From: Myxococcota bacterium
GTDB taxonomy: Bacteria; Myxococcota_A; UBA9160; SMWR01
Reading direction: 5' to 3'
NCBI GenBank assembly: GCA_039030075.1
Contig: JBCCEW010000004.1
Span: forward strand, 151,826 to 215,825
DNA: 64,000 bases
Under the pieces are notes generated by a model that ran no database searches, was not told the origin of the DNA, and was given only the letters and a program-made list of their open reading frames with translations. Shown in pieces: positions 41,526 to 50,134 of the stretch. The position numbers were made by a program, and so were the translations under genes. Each line of letters starts with the position of its first letter. Within the stretch, counting starts at the first letter, position 1.

Positions 41526-43661
41526 ATGCGACGCACGACCGTGGCGGACTCGAGGGAACGGATCAGCCGGTGCAGCCGCCGGCGACGCCGGCAGCCCTGC
41601 GGCATCGGACTCGCGGTCGCGCTGTTCGGCCTCGCGTGCGGCGATACGGCGCCCTCTCCTGCGCCCACGACCGAAACGGAAACGGCGGCCGAGGCGCCGG
41701 AGCCCGAACCGGCGCCGCCCGCCCTCGCGCCTTCCGGCCAGCCGTACAGCGAAGAACGTGTGGCCTGCGCGAACCGCGACCCCGAGCGCCAGGTCTTCTG
41801 GGGCGAGCTCCACGTGCACTCGCGGCTGTCGATGGACGCCTACCTGTGGGATGTGCGCGGGGGACCCGACGAGACCTACCGCTTCGCGAAAGGTGAGGAG
41901 ATCGCGTTCCCGCCCCTCGACGAGGCCGGCGTGCCGACGCGCCCGGCGCAGCTGGAACGCCCGCTCGACTTCGCGGCCCTCACCGACCACGCGAGCTACC
42001 AGGGCGAGGTCTCCCTGTGCACCACGCCCGGCTCGGAGATCTACGACAGCCAGGGCTGCGGCGTCTTCCGGGGCGAGATCCCGGTCGAAGACGCAACGGG
42101 CTTCGGCAACTTCGCCGCGCGCATGGGGTCGATCGGCGGTGCGGGGGATGAGCAGAACATCGTGCCGAAGCGCAACACCGCGCTCTGCGGCGAGGACGGA
42201 ACGACTTGCAAGGACGCGATGCGCGCGGTCTGGGATGAGCAGCAGGCCGCTGCCGAACGCCACTACGACCGCAGCGCCGAGTGCTCCTTCACCACCTTTC
42301 ACGGCTACGAATACACGGCGACCCCCGGTCTCGCGAAGGTCCACCACAACGTGATCTTCCGAAACGCCGCAGTGCCCGCGTCTCCCCTGCCCTGGGTGGA
42401 CATCCCCGACGTCTACGATCTCTGGAAGGGCCTTCGCAGCGAATGTCTCGACGCGGGAATCGGCTGCGACGTCATCACGATTCCCCACAACTCGAACCTC
42501 TCGAACGGCAACATGTTCGCTGTCACCGGCAAGGATCTGCCCCTCGAAGAGCAGCGCGCGCGCGCCGTCCTGCGTCGCGACGTCGAGCGGCTCGTCGAGA
42601 TCACCCAGATCAAGGGCGACTCGGAGTGCCGCAACGGCATGTACCAGGTGATGGGCGCCCCCGACGAGTTCTGCGACTACGAGCACTGGCGGTGGCGGCC
42701 GCCGGAGACGCCGGACTGCGAAGAAGGCACCGGCGTCGGCGCGCTAATGGGTCAGGGCTGCGTCTCGCGCAACGACTTCGTGCGCTACGCGCTCCTCGAA
42801 GGCCAGCGCGAACAGAACCGCCTCGGCGTGAACCCCTACAAGCTCGGCTTCATCGCGGCGACCGACGCGCACAATGCGAACCCCGGCGACGCCGAAGAGT
42901 ACTCCTACCAGGGCTGGTCCGGCGCCCAGGACGCGACGCCCGGGCAGCGCCTCACCGCGATGCCTCCGCAGGTGCCGTCGGCGGCGACGCCCCTCGCGTC
43001 GAACCCCGGCGGGCTCGCCGCCGTGTGGGCCGAGGAGAACTCGCGCGACGCGCTCTTCGACGCCATGAAGCGTCGCGAGACCTTCGCAACGAGCGGCCCA
43101 CGGATGACCGCGCGCTTCTTCGGCGGCTGGGACTACCCGGCGGATTGGTGCGAGAGCGCCGACCGCGTGGCGGCCGGCTACGCCGGCGGGGTCCCGATGG
43201 GCGGCGATCTCCCCGGCGCCCCGGAAGGCGCGACCGCTCCCGTGTTCGCGATCTCGACGCTCCGGGATCCAGGCGTGGCCGCGCACCCAGGCGGTCTGCT
43301 CCAACGCGCCCAGGTGGTGAAGGGCTGGGTCGACGACGAGGGGCGCTACCACCAGGCGGTCTACGACGTGGCCGGCGGTGACAACGACGCCAGCGTCGAC
43401 ACGAACACCTGCGAAGTGTCCGCGGTCGGCCACGATGACCTATGCGCCGTCTGGCAAGACCCGGAGTTCGACGCATCGCGCCGGGCCGTCTACTACCTGC
43501 GCGTCCTCGAGAACCCGAGCTGCCGCTGGAATCAGCTCCAGTGCCTCGCCCTACCCGAGGGTGAGCGACCCAGCGGCTGCAACGACCCGAACGTGCCGCG
43601 CGTCATCCAGGAGCGGCTCTGGACCTCGCCCATCTGGTACGAAGGCCCCGCAGCGGGCTGA
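41526..43661 (+). CDS. DUF3604 lipoprotein (PHP-like metal-binding hydrolase fold)
   Basis: 711 aa; the ATG follows GGGGGAG. A long basic N-terminus ends in a lipobox-like LFGLAC, then an acidic Pro/Ala linker. The DUF3604 domain has FWGELHVHSRLSMDAYL near 90, DFAALTDHASYQG near 145, ITIPHNSNLSNGNMF near 318, EVTQIKGDSE-like ITQIKGDSE near 360, GFIAATDAHNAN near 440 and RRETFATSGPRM near 517. The repeated His/Asp motifs suggest a di- or trimetal PHP-type site. No substrate is known. It is a paralogue of the gene at 50135, with which it shares all these motifs in order. Confidence 0.87.
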   Translation: MRRTTVADSRERISRCSRRRRRQPCGIGLAVALFGLACGDTAPSPAPTTETETAAEAPEPEPAPPALAPSGQPYSEERVACANRDPERQVFWGELHVHSRLSMDAYLWDVRGGPDETYRFAKGEEIAFPPLDEAGVPTRPAQLERPLDFAALTDHASYQGEVSLCTTPGSEIYDSQGCGVFRGEIPVEDATGFGNFAARMGSIGGAGDEQNIVPKRNTALCGEDGTTCKDAMRAVWDEQQAAAERHYDRSAECSFTTFHGYEYTATPGLAKVHHNVIFRNAAVPASPLPWVDIPDVYDLWKGLRSECLDAGIGCDVITIPHNSNLSNGNMFAVTGKDLPLEEQRARAVLRRDVERLVEITQIKGDSECRNGMYQVMGAPDEFCDYEHWRWRPPETPDCEEGTGVGALMGQGCVSRNDFVRYALLEGQREQNRLGVNPYKLGFIAATDAHNANPGDAEEYSYQGWSGAQDATPGQRLTAMPPQVPSAATPLASNPGGLAAVWAEENSRDALFDAMKRRETFATSGPRMTARFFGGWDYPADWCESADRVAAGYAGGVPMGGDLPGAPEGATAPVFAISTLRDPGVAAHPGGLLQRAQVVKGWVDDEGRYHQAVYDVAGGDNDASVDTNTCEVSAVGHDDLCAVWQDPEFDASRRAVYYLRVLENPSCRWNQLQCLALPEGERPSGCNDPNVPRVIQERLWTSPIWYEGPAAG

Positions 43662-43689
43662 TCGCGAGCGTCACGCACACAAGCGGCCG

Positions 43690-43824
43690 GCGCCGACGGT
43701 TTCCGGAGCGGAACTCAGCGCAGCCGGAAACGCCACTCGACGAGAAACCGGTGCCCCGGCCCGGAGGCAACGCAGAGACTCGGGGCCACCCGCGAGCCAT
43801 TTCGCGGAGGAAATCCGTCGGCGC
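43690..43824. repeat. Imperfect inverted repeat between convergent genes
   Basis: The 15 bases at 43690-43704 are the reverse complement of 43809-43824 except for one inserted base. They enclose 104 bases without a coding frame, between the DUF3604 gene and the convergent amidohydrolase. No obvious pairing extends inward, unlike the 8803-8969 element. Confidence 0.55.
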
Positions 43825-43845
43825 AGGCCAGCGCGACTCGCTTGC

Positions 43846-45030
43846 CTAAACAGGCCTTCGCTGCGAAAGCGCGAGCGCGTTCTCGCGCATGACGAGCCGG
43901 ATCTCGTCGTCCGAAAGCCCGGCGAGGTCCTTCGCGTAGTCGGTCGGATCCGCGAGCCCTTCGGCGTGGGGCCAGTCCGAGCCCGCCACCATGTTCGCGG
44001 CGCCGACGAGATCGCGCAGCAGGGTGATGTCGTCCTCGTGGAACGGTGCGATCCACACGTGACGCCGGAAGGTCTCGCACGGATCTTCGACGAAGTACCC
44101 CGGATCCTGCCCGTACACGCGCTCCATCGACTGGAAGAGCCACGGTACCCAGAACGAACCCATCTCGATGCTCGCCATCCGCAGGTTCGGGAAGCGGTGG
44201 AAGAGCTGGTGGGAGATCAGCGCCGCGAAGAGATCGAAGGGGGCCTTCGACGGCATCGCGATGCTGCGGAACGGCGAGTTCTTGAAGCTCTGGGTGGTCC
44301 CGCCTTCGCCCCAGTCGTGCATGTAGTCGCCGTAGCCGGAATCACCGCCGTGGTACACGACGGTGATGCCCGAGTCGTTCACGACCTGCCAGAACGGATC
44401 GTAGTAGGGATCGGCGGGCGAGCGGCTGCCCGCCTTGTCGTAGACGAAGGACGGCCGCATCACGATGAAGCGCGCGTCGTTCTCGAGGGCCCACTCGAGC
44501 TCGCGGATGCCGCGATCGCGATCCATGATCGAGATGTAGGGCGCGCCATAGATGCGGTCCTGGTACGCGAAACCCCAGTCTTCGAGGAGCCAACGGTTGA
44601 AGGCTTCGAAGGCCGTGTGGACGGCCTCGGTGTCGTCGCGCAGGGCCTCTTCCATGCCGACCCCCAGGGTCGGGAAGTAGATCGCCTTCTCGACGTTCTG
44701 ATCCGTCATGACCGACAGGCGGAGGTCACGATCGCGGTACTCGGGACGAATCGGCTCGAGCTCGCCGAAGGCCTCGCGGATCGTCAGACCCTCGGGATTC
44801 TTGCCTCGGTAGTACTGGTCGAGACAGCCGGGCTTCGCGACCGGATCGAAGGTCGGGTTCGGGATGAAGCGGTTCACCTTCCCCGCCACGAGTAGCGACT
44901 TGCGGCCGTTCACCTCTGCCCAGTCGAGGCAGCGTCGGCGCATCTTCGGGTCGATGTGCCGGGTGAAGGCGTCCTCGGCCTCGTAGTAGTGGTTGTCCGC
45001 ATCGAAGATGGCGTAGGGAAGCTCGACCAT
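43846..45030 (-). CDS. Amidohydrolase-2 family (ACMSD-like) metal hydrolase
   Basis: 394 aa from the ATG at 45030 (GGAG upstream). Features are IFDADNHYYEAEDAF at the N-terminus (D-N-H in place of the usual HxH), VVYHGGDSGY near 250, FPNLRMASIEMGSFWVPWLFQ near 305 and AGSDWPHAEGLADP near 360, the pattern of the amidohydrolase-2 branch related to ACMSD decarboxylases. Enzymes of this group use Zn2+ to decarboxylate or hydrolyse aromatic acids. The substrate is unknown. It is divergent from the AlkB-like gene at 45155. Confidence 0.87.
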   Translation of the reverse strand: MVELPYAIFDADNHYYEAEDAFTRHIDPKMRRRCLDWAEVNGRKSLLVAGKVNRFIPNPTFDPVAKPGCLDQYYRGKNPEGLTIREAFGELEPIRPEYRDRDLRLSVMTDQNVEKAIYFPTLGVGMEEALRDDTEAVHTAFEAFNRWLLEDWGFAYQDRIYGAPYISIMDRDRGIRELEWALENDARFIVMRPSFVYDKAGSRSPADPYYDPFWQVVNDSGITVVYHGGDSGYGDYMHDWGEGGTTQSFKNSPFRSIAMPSKAPFDLFAALISHQLFHRFPNLRMASIEMGSFWVPWLFQSMERVYGQDPGYFVEDPCETFRRHVWIAPFHEDDITLLRDLVGAANMVAGSDWPHAEGLADPTDYAKDLAGLSDDEIRLVMRENALALSQRRPV

Positions 45031-45154
45031 GGCGACTCCAGCGAAGAGAGGGAGGATGCGGCGAGGGGTGCGCTCGCCGGTCGGCAAGGATATCCGCTGA
45101 CTCGCCGAGAGCGAGCGCCCGCTACGTTCGGGTGATGGAGATCGTCAACCCGGC

Positions 45155-45772
45155 GTGAGCGAACCGGCGGCACGCTCCGAGAACTCCGCGCGCATCGACC
45201 TCGGCGAGGGCGCCTGGCTCGAATGGTGGCCCCGCTTCCTGGCTCCAGAGGACCGGCCGGGCGTCGAAGCCTTGGCCAGCGAGCTGCCGCTGCGCCCGGA
45301 CACCTTCACCCTCTTCGGCAAGACCGTGCCCGTGCCGCGGCTCCTGTCGTGGCACGGCGATCCCGGCTGCAGCTATCGCTACTCGGGCCAGACCTATCCG
45401 CCCACCCCCTGGACGCCAACCCTGCTGCGGCTGCGCGCGGCGCTCTTCGAAGAGACCGGGCTCGATTTCAACGGCGTCCTCGCCAACTACTACCGCGACG
45501 GCGCCGATTCGATGGGCTGGCATTCCGACGACGAGCGCGAGCTGGGCCCGTCCCCGGACGACATCGCCATCGCGTCGATCAGCCTGGGCGCCGAGCGCCG
45601 CTTCCGCATGCGTCACCGGCAGGACGGAAGAGGCCGCGACGGGCCGCTCCCCGACGGCAGCCTGCTGCTCATGCGCGGGACGACCCAGCGCCACTGGAAG
45701 CACAGCCTGCCGAAGACGCGCCGCCCGATCGGGCCGCGCCTCAATCTGACGTTTCGGATGCTGTGTCGGTGA
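45155..45772 (+). CDS. AlkB-like 2-oxoglutarate/Fe(II) dioxygenase
   Basis: 205 aa from a GTG start with only a distant GGAG. The jelly-roll ligands are seen as GWHSDDE near 125 (H-x-D), HWKHSLPK near 176 (distal His) and RLNLTFR at the end (2-oxoglutarate Arg). VLANYYRDGADSMGWHSD matches AlkB/ALKBH3-type repair enzymes, which remove alkyl groups from DNA or RNA bases by oxidative demethylation. The C-terminal 32 bp overlap the convergent epimerase gene. Confidence 0.88.
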   Translation: MSEPAARSENSARIDLGEGAWLEWWPRFLAPEDRPGVEALASELPLRPDTFTLFGKTVPVPRLLSWHGDPGCSYRYSGQTYPPTPWTPTLLRLRAALFEETGLDFNGVLANYYRDGADSMGWHSDDERELGPSPDDIAIASISLGAERRFRMRHRQDGRGRDGPLPDGSLLLMRGTTQRHWKHSLPKTRRPIGPRLNLTFRMLCR

Positions 45773-46877
45773 AGGTCTCGTGCATCCGGGAGCGACCGCC
45801 GGGCCCGGAGTAGGCCATGCCATAGCCGGGCTCGGTCTCGAAGGGAATCTCGGGCATGGCCGCGACGGCCTTCCGCCAGGCGGCGACCAGGGCGTCCTCG
45901 GCGGCGTATTCGAAGGGATCCTCGAGAATCCGCTCTTCCCAGCCGCCGGGCTCGGGCGGGTTCGCGGCCAGCCAACGGGCGGTGCGTCGCAACGCCTCGC
46001 GCGGCGGCACAGCGTCCCGATAGCCGAGCTCGCGCTCGAGCTTCGCGGTGCTCATCACGCGGTGGGTGGTCAGGGGCTGGGTCACAAGCGGTCGCGCCGG
46101 CGTCGCGAGTGCCCAGGGCATCGAGACGATCTCGAGCGGGCGCTCCTGGCGATCGGCCAGCGCGGCGATCAACACCTCGGTGACCTGTCGGAGTGTCAGG
46201 ATCTCCGCATCCGCCGCGTTGTAGAGCTGCCCACAGGCGGCTTCGGGTTGGTCGACGGCGAGCAGCAGTGCGTGGGCGAGGTTCTCGGCATAGCCGAAGT
46301 GGTGCAGGGTCAGCCCGCCGTCGGGGAGCACGATGAAGGGACGGCCGTCGAGGACTCGCCGGACGATGCACCACTCGCGCGGCACGGGCTGATAAGGGCC
46401 GTAGACGTAGGGGTATCGGAGGTGGGTGGCGTCGGGGTGGAATTGGAAGACCCGGTCTTCGGTCTGGGCAACGCGATATCCCTTCGAGTCTTCAACCGGG
46501 TCTTCGGTGCGCGGTGCGTCCTCGCGCGAAGGCACCGGCATCCCCGCCGGCTCGAAGAGCATCGGGTTCATGTAGCCCCGTACGCCGGGCAAGCCGCCGA
46601 TCGAGACGAAGCGCCCGACCTGCCCCACCGTGACCTCGGCGATCGCGCGCAGGCGTCCGTAGGCCGCGACGCACAGGTCGAAGCCGTGGCCGCGAATCGC
46701 GTCGGCCACCTTCGCGCCGTCGTAGGCGTCCGTGTGGATGTGCTCGACCTCGGGCGGGATCTCGTCCACCTCGTGGCGACCGCTGTGGAGGATCGAGACG
46801 GTGTAGCCGCGTCGCAGCAAGCCATTGACGATGAAATGGCCGGTCGGTCCGGTTCCTCCGATCACGATGGCTTTCAA
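45741..46877 (-). CDS. NAD-dependent epimerase/dehydratase (SDR family)
   Basis: 378 aa from a TTG start after GGGAG, opening LKAIVIGGTGPTGHFIVNGLLRRGY with the Rossmann GGTGPTG motif at 8-14. The extended-SDR order is present, with IGGLPGVRGY near 97, RYPYVYGPYQP near 155 and a substrate half that includes QLYNAADAEILTLRQVTEVL near 240. The canonical YxxxK reads KGYRVAQTE near 136, so the catalytic Lys is not in place and the reaction may differ from sugar epimerisation. The start region precedes a 4-copy 21-bp repeat. Confidence 0.82.
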   Translation of the reverse strand: MKAIVIGGTGPTGHFIVNGLLRRGYTVSILHSGRHEVDEIPPEVEHIHTDAYDGAKVADAIRGHGFDLCVAAYGRLRAIAEVTVGQVGRFVSIGGLPGVRGYMNPMLFEPAGMPVPSREDAPRTEDPVEDSKGYRVAQTEDRVFQFHPDATHLRYPYVYGPYQPVPREWCIVRRVLDGRPFIVLPDGGLTLHHFGYAENLAHALLLAVDQPEAACGQLYNAADAEILTLRQVTEVLIAALADRQERPLEIVSMPWALATPARPLVTQPLTTHRVMSTAKLERELGYRDAVPPREALRRTARWLAANPPEPGGWEERILEDPFEYAAEDALVAAWRKAVAAMPEIPFETEPGYGMAYSGPGGRSRMHETFTDTASETSD

Positions 46878-46902
46878 AACGGCTCCCTCGCTTGCCCCCG
46901 AT

Positions 46903-46986
46903 CGAACGCGAGAGCGGTTCCACTGGACGCAAGAGCGTGTCCCCGGGACGCGAGACCATGCTCCTGGGACGCGAGAGCGTAGTCCA
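46903..46986. repeat. Four tandem copies of a 21-bp repeat in a divergent control region
   Basis: Four 21-bp units (46903-46923, 46924-46944, 46945-46965, 46966-46986) share the core GGACGCgAGAGCgT with a few substitutions. They lie between the divergent starts of the SDR gene (46877) and the glycosyltransferase gene (47026). Period 21 equals two helical turns, so bound proteins would stack on the same DNA face. Because 21 is a multiple of three, open frames run through the repeats on both strands. Confidence 0.75.
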
Positions 46987-47025
46987 GGGCGAGATCGTAG
47001 ACTGCGGGGCGATGCCGGTGCCGGG

Positions 47026-48711
47026 ATGTCCAAGGAATCGGTGACCCCGGAAACGACCGAGCCGGGTGACCCGCGGCGCTGGAACCGCGCGAGTGCGCTC
47101 GGCTTCGGTGCGCTCCTCGTCGCGGCGGCCGTTCTGCGCCTGGGCCATTTCTGGGCGATCGGCACTCACGACCCGTTCTACGAGATCCCGAGCGTCGATG
47201 GGCAGCTCTACGACGCCTGGGCGAAGAAGCTCCTCGAAGGCGACCCCCTGAGCGACGGCGTGCTCTTCCTGGGGCCGCTCTACGCCTACTTCATGGCCGG
47301 GGTGTACGCCGTGTTCGGGAGCTCGCCGGCCACGGTGAAGGGTGTGCAGGTCGTGCTCGGAACGGCGAGCGTGGCCCTGGTCGGTCTCGTCGCGCGCGAA
47401 ACCTTCGACCGGCGCGCCGCACTGGTCGCCACGGGCTGCGCCGCGTTCTACGCCATGCTGATCTTCTACGGCGGCACCCTGATGGTGGTGAACCTCCAGG
47501 TGCCCCTGGTCCTCGCGGCCCTCTGGCTCGCCCTGCGCGCGTTGCGCGATCCCACGGCCTGGCGCTGGTTCGCCTGCGGCCTGGTCCTCAGTCTGTCGGC
47601 ACTCGCGCGCCAGACGACGTTGCTCTTCAGCGCGGGACTCGGCGTCTGGCTCTGTCTCGAACTGGGGCGCCGCCTGCCCTGGGAGCGCGTGGCGGGCTAC
47701 GCGGCGGCCTTCGCCGCGGGTGTCTTTCTCTTGATCCTCCCCTTCACCTGGCAGAACTACCAGGCGAGCGGCGAGTTCCTGCTGCTCAACTCGACGAGCG
47801 GTCCGAATCTCTACATGGGCAACAACGCCCGCAGCGACGGGACCTGGGTGCGGCCTTCGATCGCCGCTCGTGTCGACAACCCGATCGCCATGCGCGACGC
47901 CTTCCGCGCCGCTGCTGAACGCGAAGCGGGGCGCCCCCTGTCGGCGAGCGAAGTCTCGCGCTTCTGGAGCGACCAGGCGTGGGGCTTCATCCGCGAGGAC
48001 CCCGGCCGTTGGCTGCGGCTCGAAGCGCGGAAGCTCCTGCTCTTCTGGAACGCGCGCGAGGTGTGGAACAACCGCTCGATCGAGATCTCGCGCGACTTCT
48101 CCTGGGTGCTCCGCCTGCCTTTGCTGTCCTACGCCTGGATCCTGCCCTTCGCGGTCGTCGGTCTCGGCGTGACCTGGCGCCAGGCGCGCACGCTCGTTCC
48201 GCTCTACGGGCTGCTCGCCACCTATCTGTCGACGGCGCTGATCTTCTTCGTGCTTTCCCGGTATCGGATGCCGGCGCTCCCCGTGCTGATGGTCTTCGCC
48301 GGGGCGGGGGCGGTCGCACTCTACGACGGGCTCCGCGCTCAGGAGTGGCGACGGCTGGCGCTCCCGGCGCTCGGGGCCGTTACCGCACTGGCCATTGCCC
48401 TGCTCCCGATGGGCAAGGACAGCCTGCACATGGCCCACTACAACCTGGGCAACAAGTACGCTGATCTCGACCGCACCGACGAGGCCATCGCCAGCTTCGA
48501 GCGATCGATCGCGCTACGACCGCGCTTCATCTCGAGTCACAACAACCTGGCGATCGCCTACGAGAAGCAAGAGCGCAACGAAGACGCGATCGCGGCCTGG
48601 AACCGCGTGCTCGAACTGTCGGTGGAGCAACGCGATCGTCGGCGCTACGTGCGCGCCGTGCGGCACCTGACCCTGCTCGGCGCGCCGCCGCCGCCGCCGC
48701 AGGCGCCCTAG
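47026..48711 (+). CDS. Family 39-type membrane glycosyltransferase with C-terminal TPR
   Basis: 561 aa from the ATG at 47026. The GT-C fold opens after a first helix (GALLVAAAVLRLGHFW) with DPFYEIPSVDGQLYDAW, a DxD-like loop, followed by about ten further helices. The soluble C-terminus (from about 470) contains two TPR-like units (AHYNLGNKYADLDRTDEAIASF, SSHNNLAIAYEKQERNEDAI). PMT-type GT39 enzymes move sugars from polyprenyl phosphate to protein or lipid on the periplasmic face. It is tail-to-tail with the next membrane protein, sharing four bases. Confidence 0.82.
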   Translation: MSKESVTPETTEPGDPRRWNRASALGFGALLVAAAVLRLGHFWAIGTHDPFYEIPSVDGQLYDAWAKKLLEGDPLSDGVLFLGPLYAYFMAGVYAVFGSSPATVKGVQVVLGTASVALVGLVARETFDRRAALVATGCAAFYAMLIFYGGTLMVVNLQVPLVLAALWLALRALRDPTAWRWFACGLVLSLSALARQTTLLFSAGLGVWLCLELGRRLPWERVAGYAAAFAAGVFLLILPFTWQNYQASGEFLLLNSTSGPNLYMGNNARSDGTWVRPSIAARVDNPIAMRDAFRAAAEREAGRPLSASEVSRFWSDQAWGFIREDPGRWLRLEARKLLLFWNAREVWNNRSIEISRDFSWVLRLPLLSYAWILPFAVVGLGVTWRQARTLVPLYGLLATYLSTALIFFVLSRYRMPALPVLMVFAGAGAVALYDGLRAQEWRRLALPALGAVTALAIALLPMGKDSLHMAHYNLGNKYADLDRTDEAIASFERSIALRPRFISSHNNLAIAYEKQERNEDAIAAWNRVLELSVEQRDRRRYVRAVRHLTLLGAPPPPPQAP

Positions 48712-50096
48712 CGCTCCGCCGGGGTTTCCTGCTTCGCGAAGAAGCCCAGCCGGTTCGCTTCCATGAAGCCGAGCACCTTCGGGAACTCGGGACCGTCGTG
48801 GGGAAACACCTCGAGCTGGGCACGATCGTTCGCGCTCGCGACATCGCGGGTCTCGAGGTAGGTCTCGACCCAGCGCTGCTTGCCGCGCGACAGGTGTTCC
48901 ATGAAGCGCGCCTCGTTCGGCCGCATGGGAATCGTGGCCCAGAGCATCGCAACGACCGCCACCGCCGCGAAGCCATGGCGCACCCGCCGCGTCTGGCAGG
49001 CCTGGCTGCGCAGGTAGAGGCCGAGGAACGCGGGCACCAGCAACGGCACGTAGCGCGTCGACTGGGAACCGGGAAGGCCGTAGTCGAGCCGGCCGTAGGC
49101 CGTCGTCGCCACGTACAGCAGCGTGAAACCGCAGAGCACGACGATCGCCGTGGCCTCGGCCCGCCGCGGGGTGTCGCGGAGCAGACGCCATCCCTGTTCG
49201 GCCGCCACGCCGAACGCGAGCAGCGCCGCCGTCCCGCCCAGTCCGAGGGAAGCCCAGTTCGCTCCCTTCAGCCCGAGGACGTTCGCGAACATCAGCGCGG
49301 CGTAGATCGCGTAGCTCGCGACCGGATGGCCCTGCGGGTTGATGTCGTCCAGGCCACCAACTGTCGTGTAGTCCCACAAGAAGATCCCGATCCACGCGCA
49401 GGAGAGCACGACCCCCGCTGCTGGCCACTGCCACCCGCGGCCCTCATCGTCGCTGCGATCGAGCCAGGCACAGAGCACGAGAATCGGGGGAGTGAGGGCA
49501 CCGACGAAGATCCCGAAGCCGGTGTGGATCAGCAGGAAGTCGAGGAAGACGACGCACGCATAGCGCCGACGCCGCGCCTCGATCCCGAACGCCAGGCAGT
49601 AGAGCAACAGCAAGAGCAGCGGACCCGCGCCGTGGGAGAGGTTCGGCGTGTGAACGAAGATTCCGTACTGGGCCGGCGTCAGGACCAGCAGGGGAATCGC
49701 CGCGTCGCCCGCATGGAGCGTTCCACTCGTGCGCATGCGCAGCGCCAGTGCGAGCCCGGCAGCGACGACCACGGCGCCGCCCACCACGAAGGCATCGACG
49801 CGGGCGTTCCAATCCGTGGCCTCGGCCACCCAGGCCGTCACCCAGAATCCGATGCCCTGACGGTGGGGACCGTGCTGCCAGCGGAACCAGTCCCACAGCC
49901 CGTGATCGTCCACGAAGGCCTGGAACAGCGTGTACTGATCCCAGTAGAGAACGTTGACCGCGTGCGCATCGATCAGGGAGAAGAGCCGCACGCTCGCCGC
50001 GAGAAAGACGAGTGCGACGGCGGTGACGCCGAGCCAGCGCCAGCGGTCTCCTGTGGCGCTGACGCGGTTCGTTTCGTGCTCCCCGGACGGCGCCAT
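48708..50096 (-). CDS. Polytopic membrane protein, possibly GT-C-like
   Basis: 462 aa with about ten hydrophobic segments. The short acidic loop after the first helix (YWDQYTLFQAF, near 52) and the length suggest a GT-C-type or oligosaccharide-related membrane enzyme, but no family signature is recognisable. Its start lies 38 bases from the start of the divergent DUF3604 gene. It shares its stop bases with the convergent glycosyltransferase, and both may act in surface-glycan assembly. Confidence 0.65.
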   Translation of the reverse strand: MAPSGEHETNRVSATGDRWRWLGVTAVALVFLAASVRLFSLIDAHAVNVLYWDQYTLFQAFVDDHGLWDWFRWQHGPHRQGIGFWVTAWVAEATDWNARVDAFVVGGAVVVAAGLALALRMRTSGTLHAGDAAIPLLVLTPAQYGIFVHTPNLSHGAGPLLLLLLYCLAFGIEARRRRYACVVFLDFLLIHTGFGIFVGALTPPILVLCAWLDRSDDEGRGWQWPAAGVVLSCAWIGIFLWDYTTVGGLDDINPQGHPVASYAIYAALMFANVLGLKGANWASLGLGGTAALLAFGVAAEQGWRLLRDTPRRAEATAIVVLCGFTLLYVATTAYGRLDYGLPGSQSTRYVPLLVPAFLGLYLRSQACQTRRVRHGFAAVAVVAMLWATIPMRPNEARFMEHLSRGKQRWVETYLETRDVASANDRAQLEVFPHDGPEFPKVLGFMEANRLGFFAKQETPAER

Positions 50097-50134
50097 CGGC
50101 GCGTATGCTAGACGCCCGCCACCTGGGAGGAAAC

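Noticed and set aside
46903-46986. CRISPR array
   Set aside because: The 21-bp units are directly tandem with no spacers, and no cas gene is present.
46825-47025. N-terminal extension of the glycosyltransferase through the 21-bp repeats
   Set aside because: The extension is encoded by repeat units whose length is a multiple of three, so the open frame is incidental; the ATG at 47026 precedes the first membrane helix.
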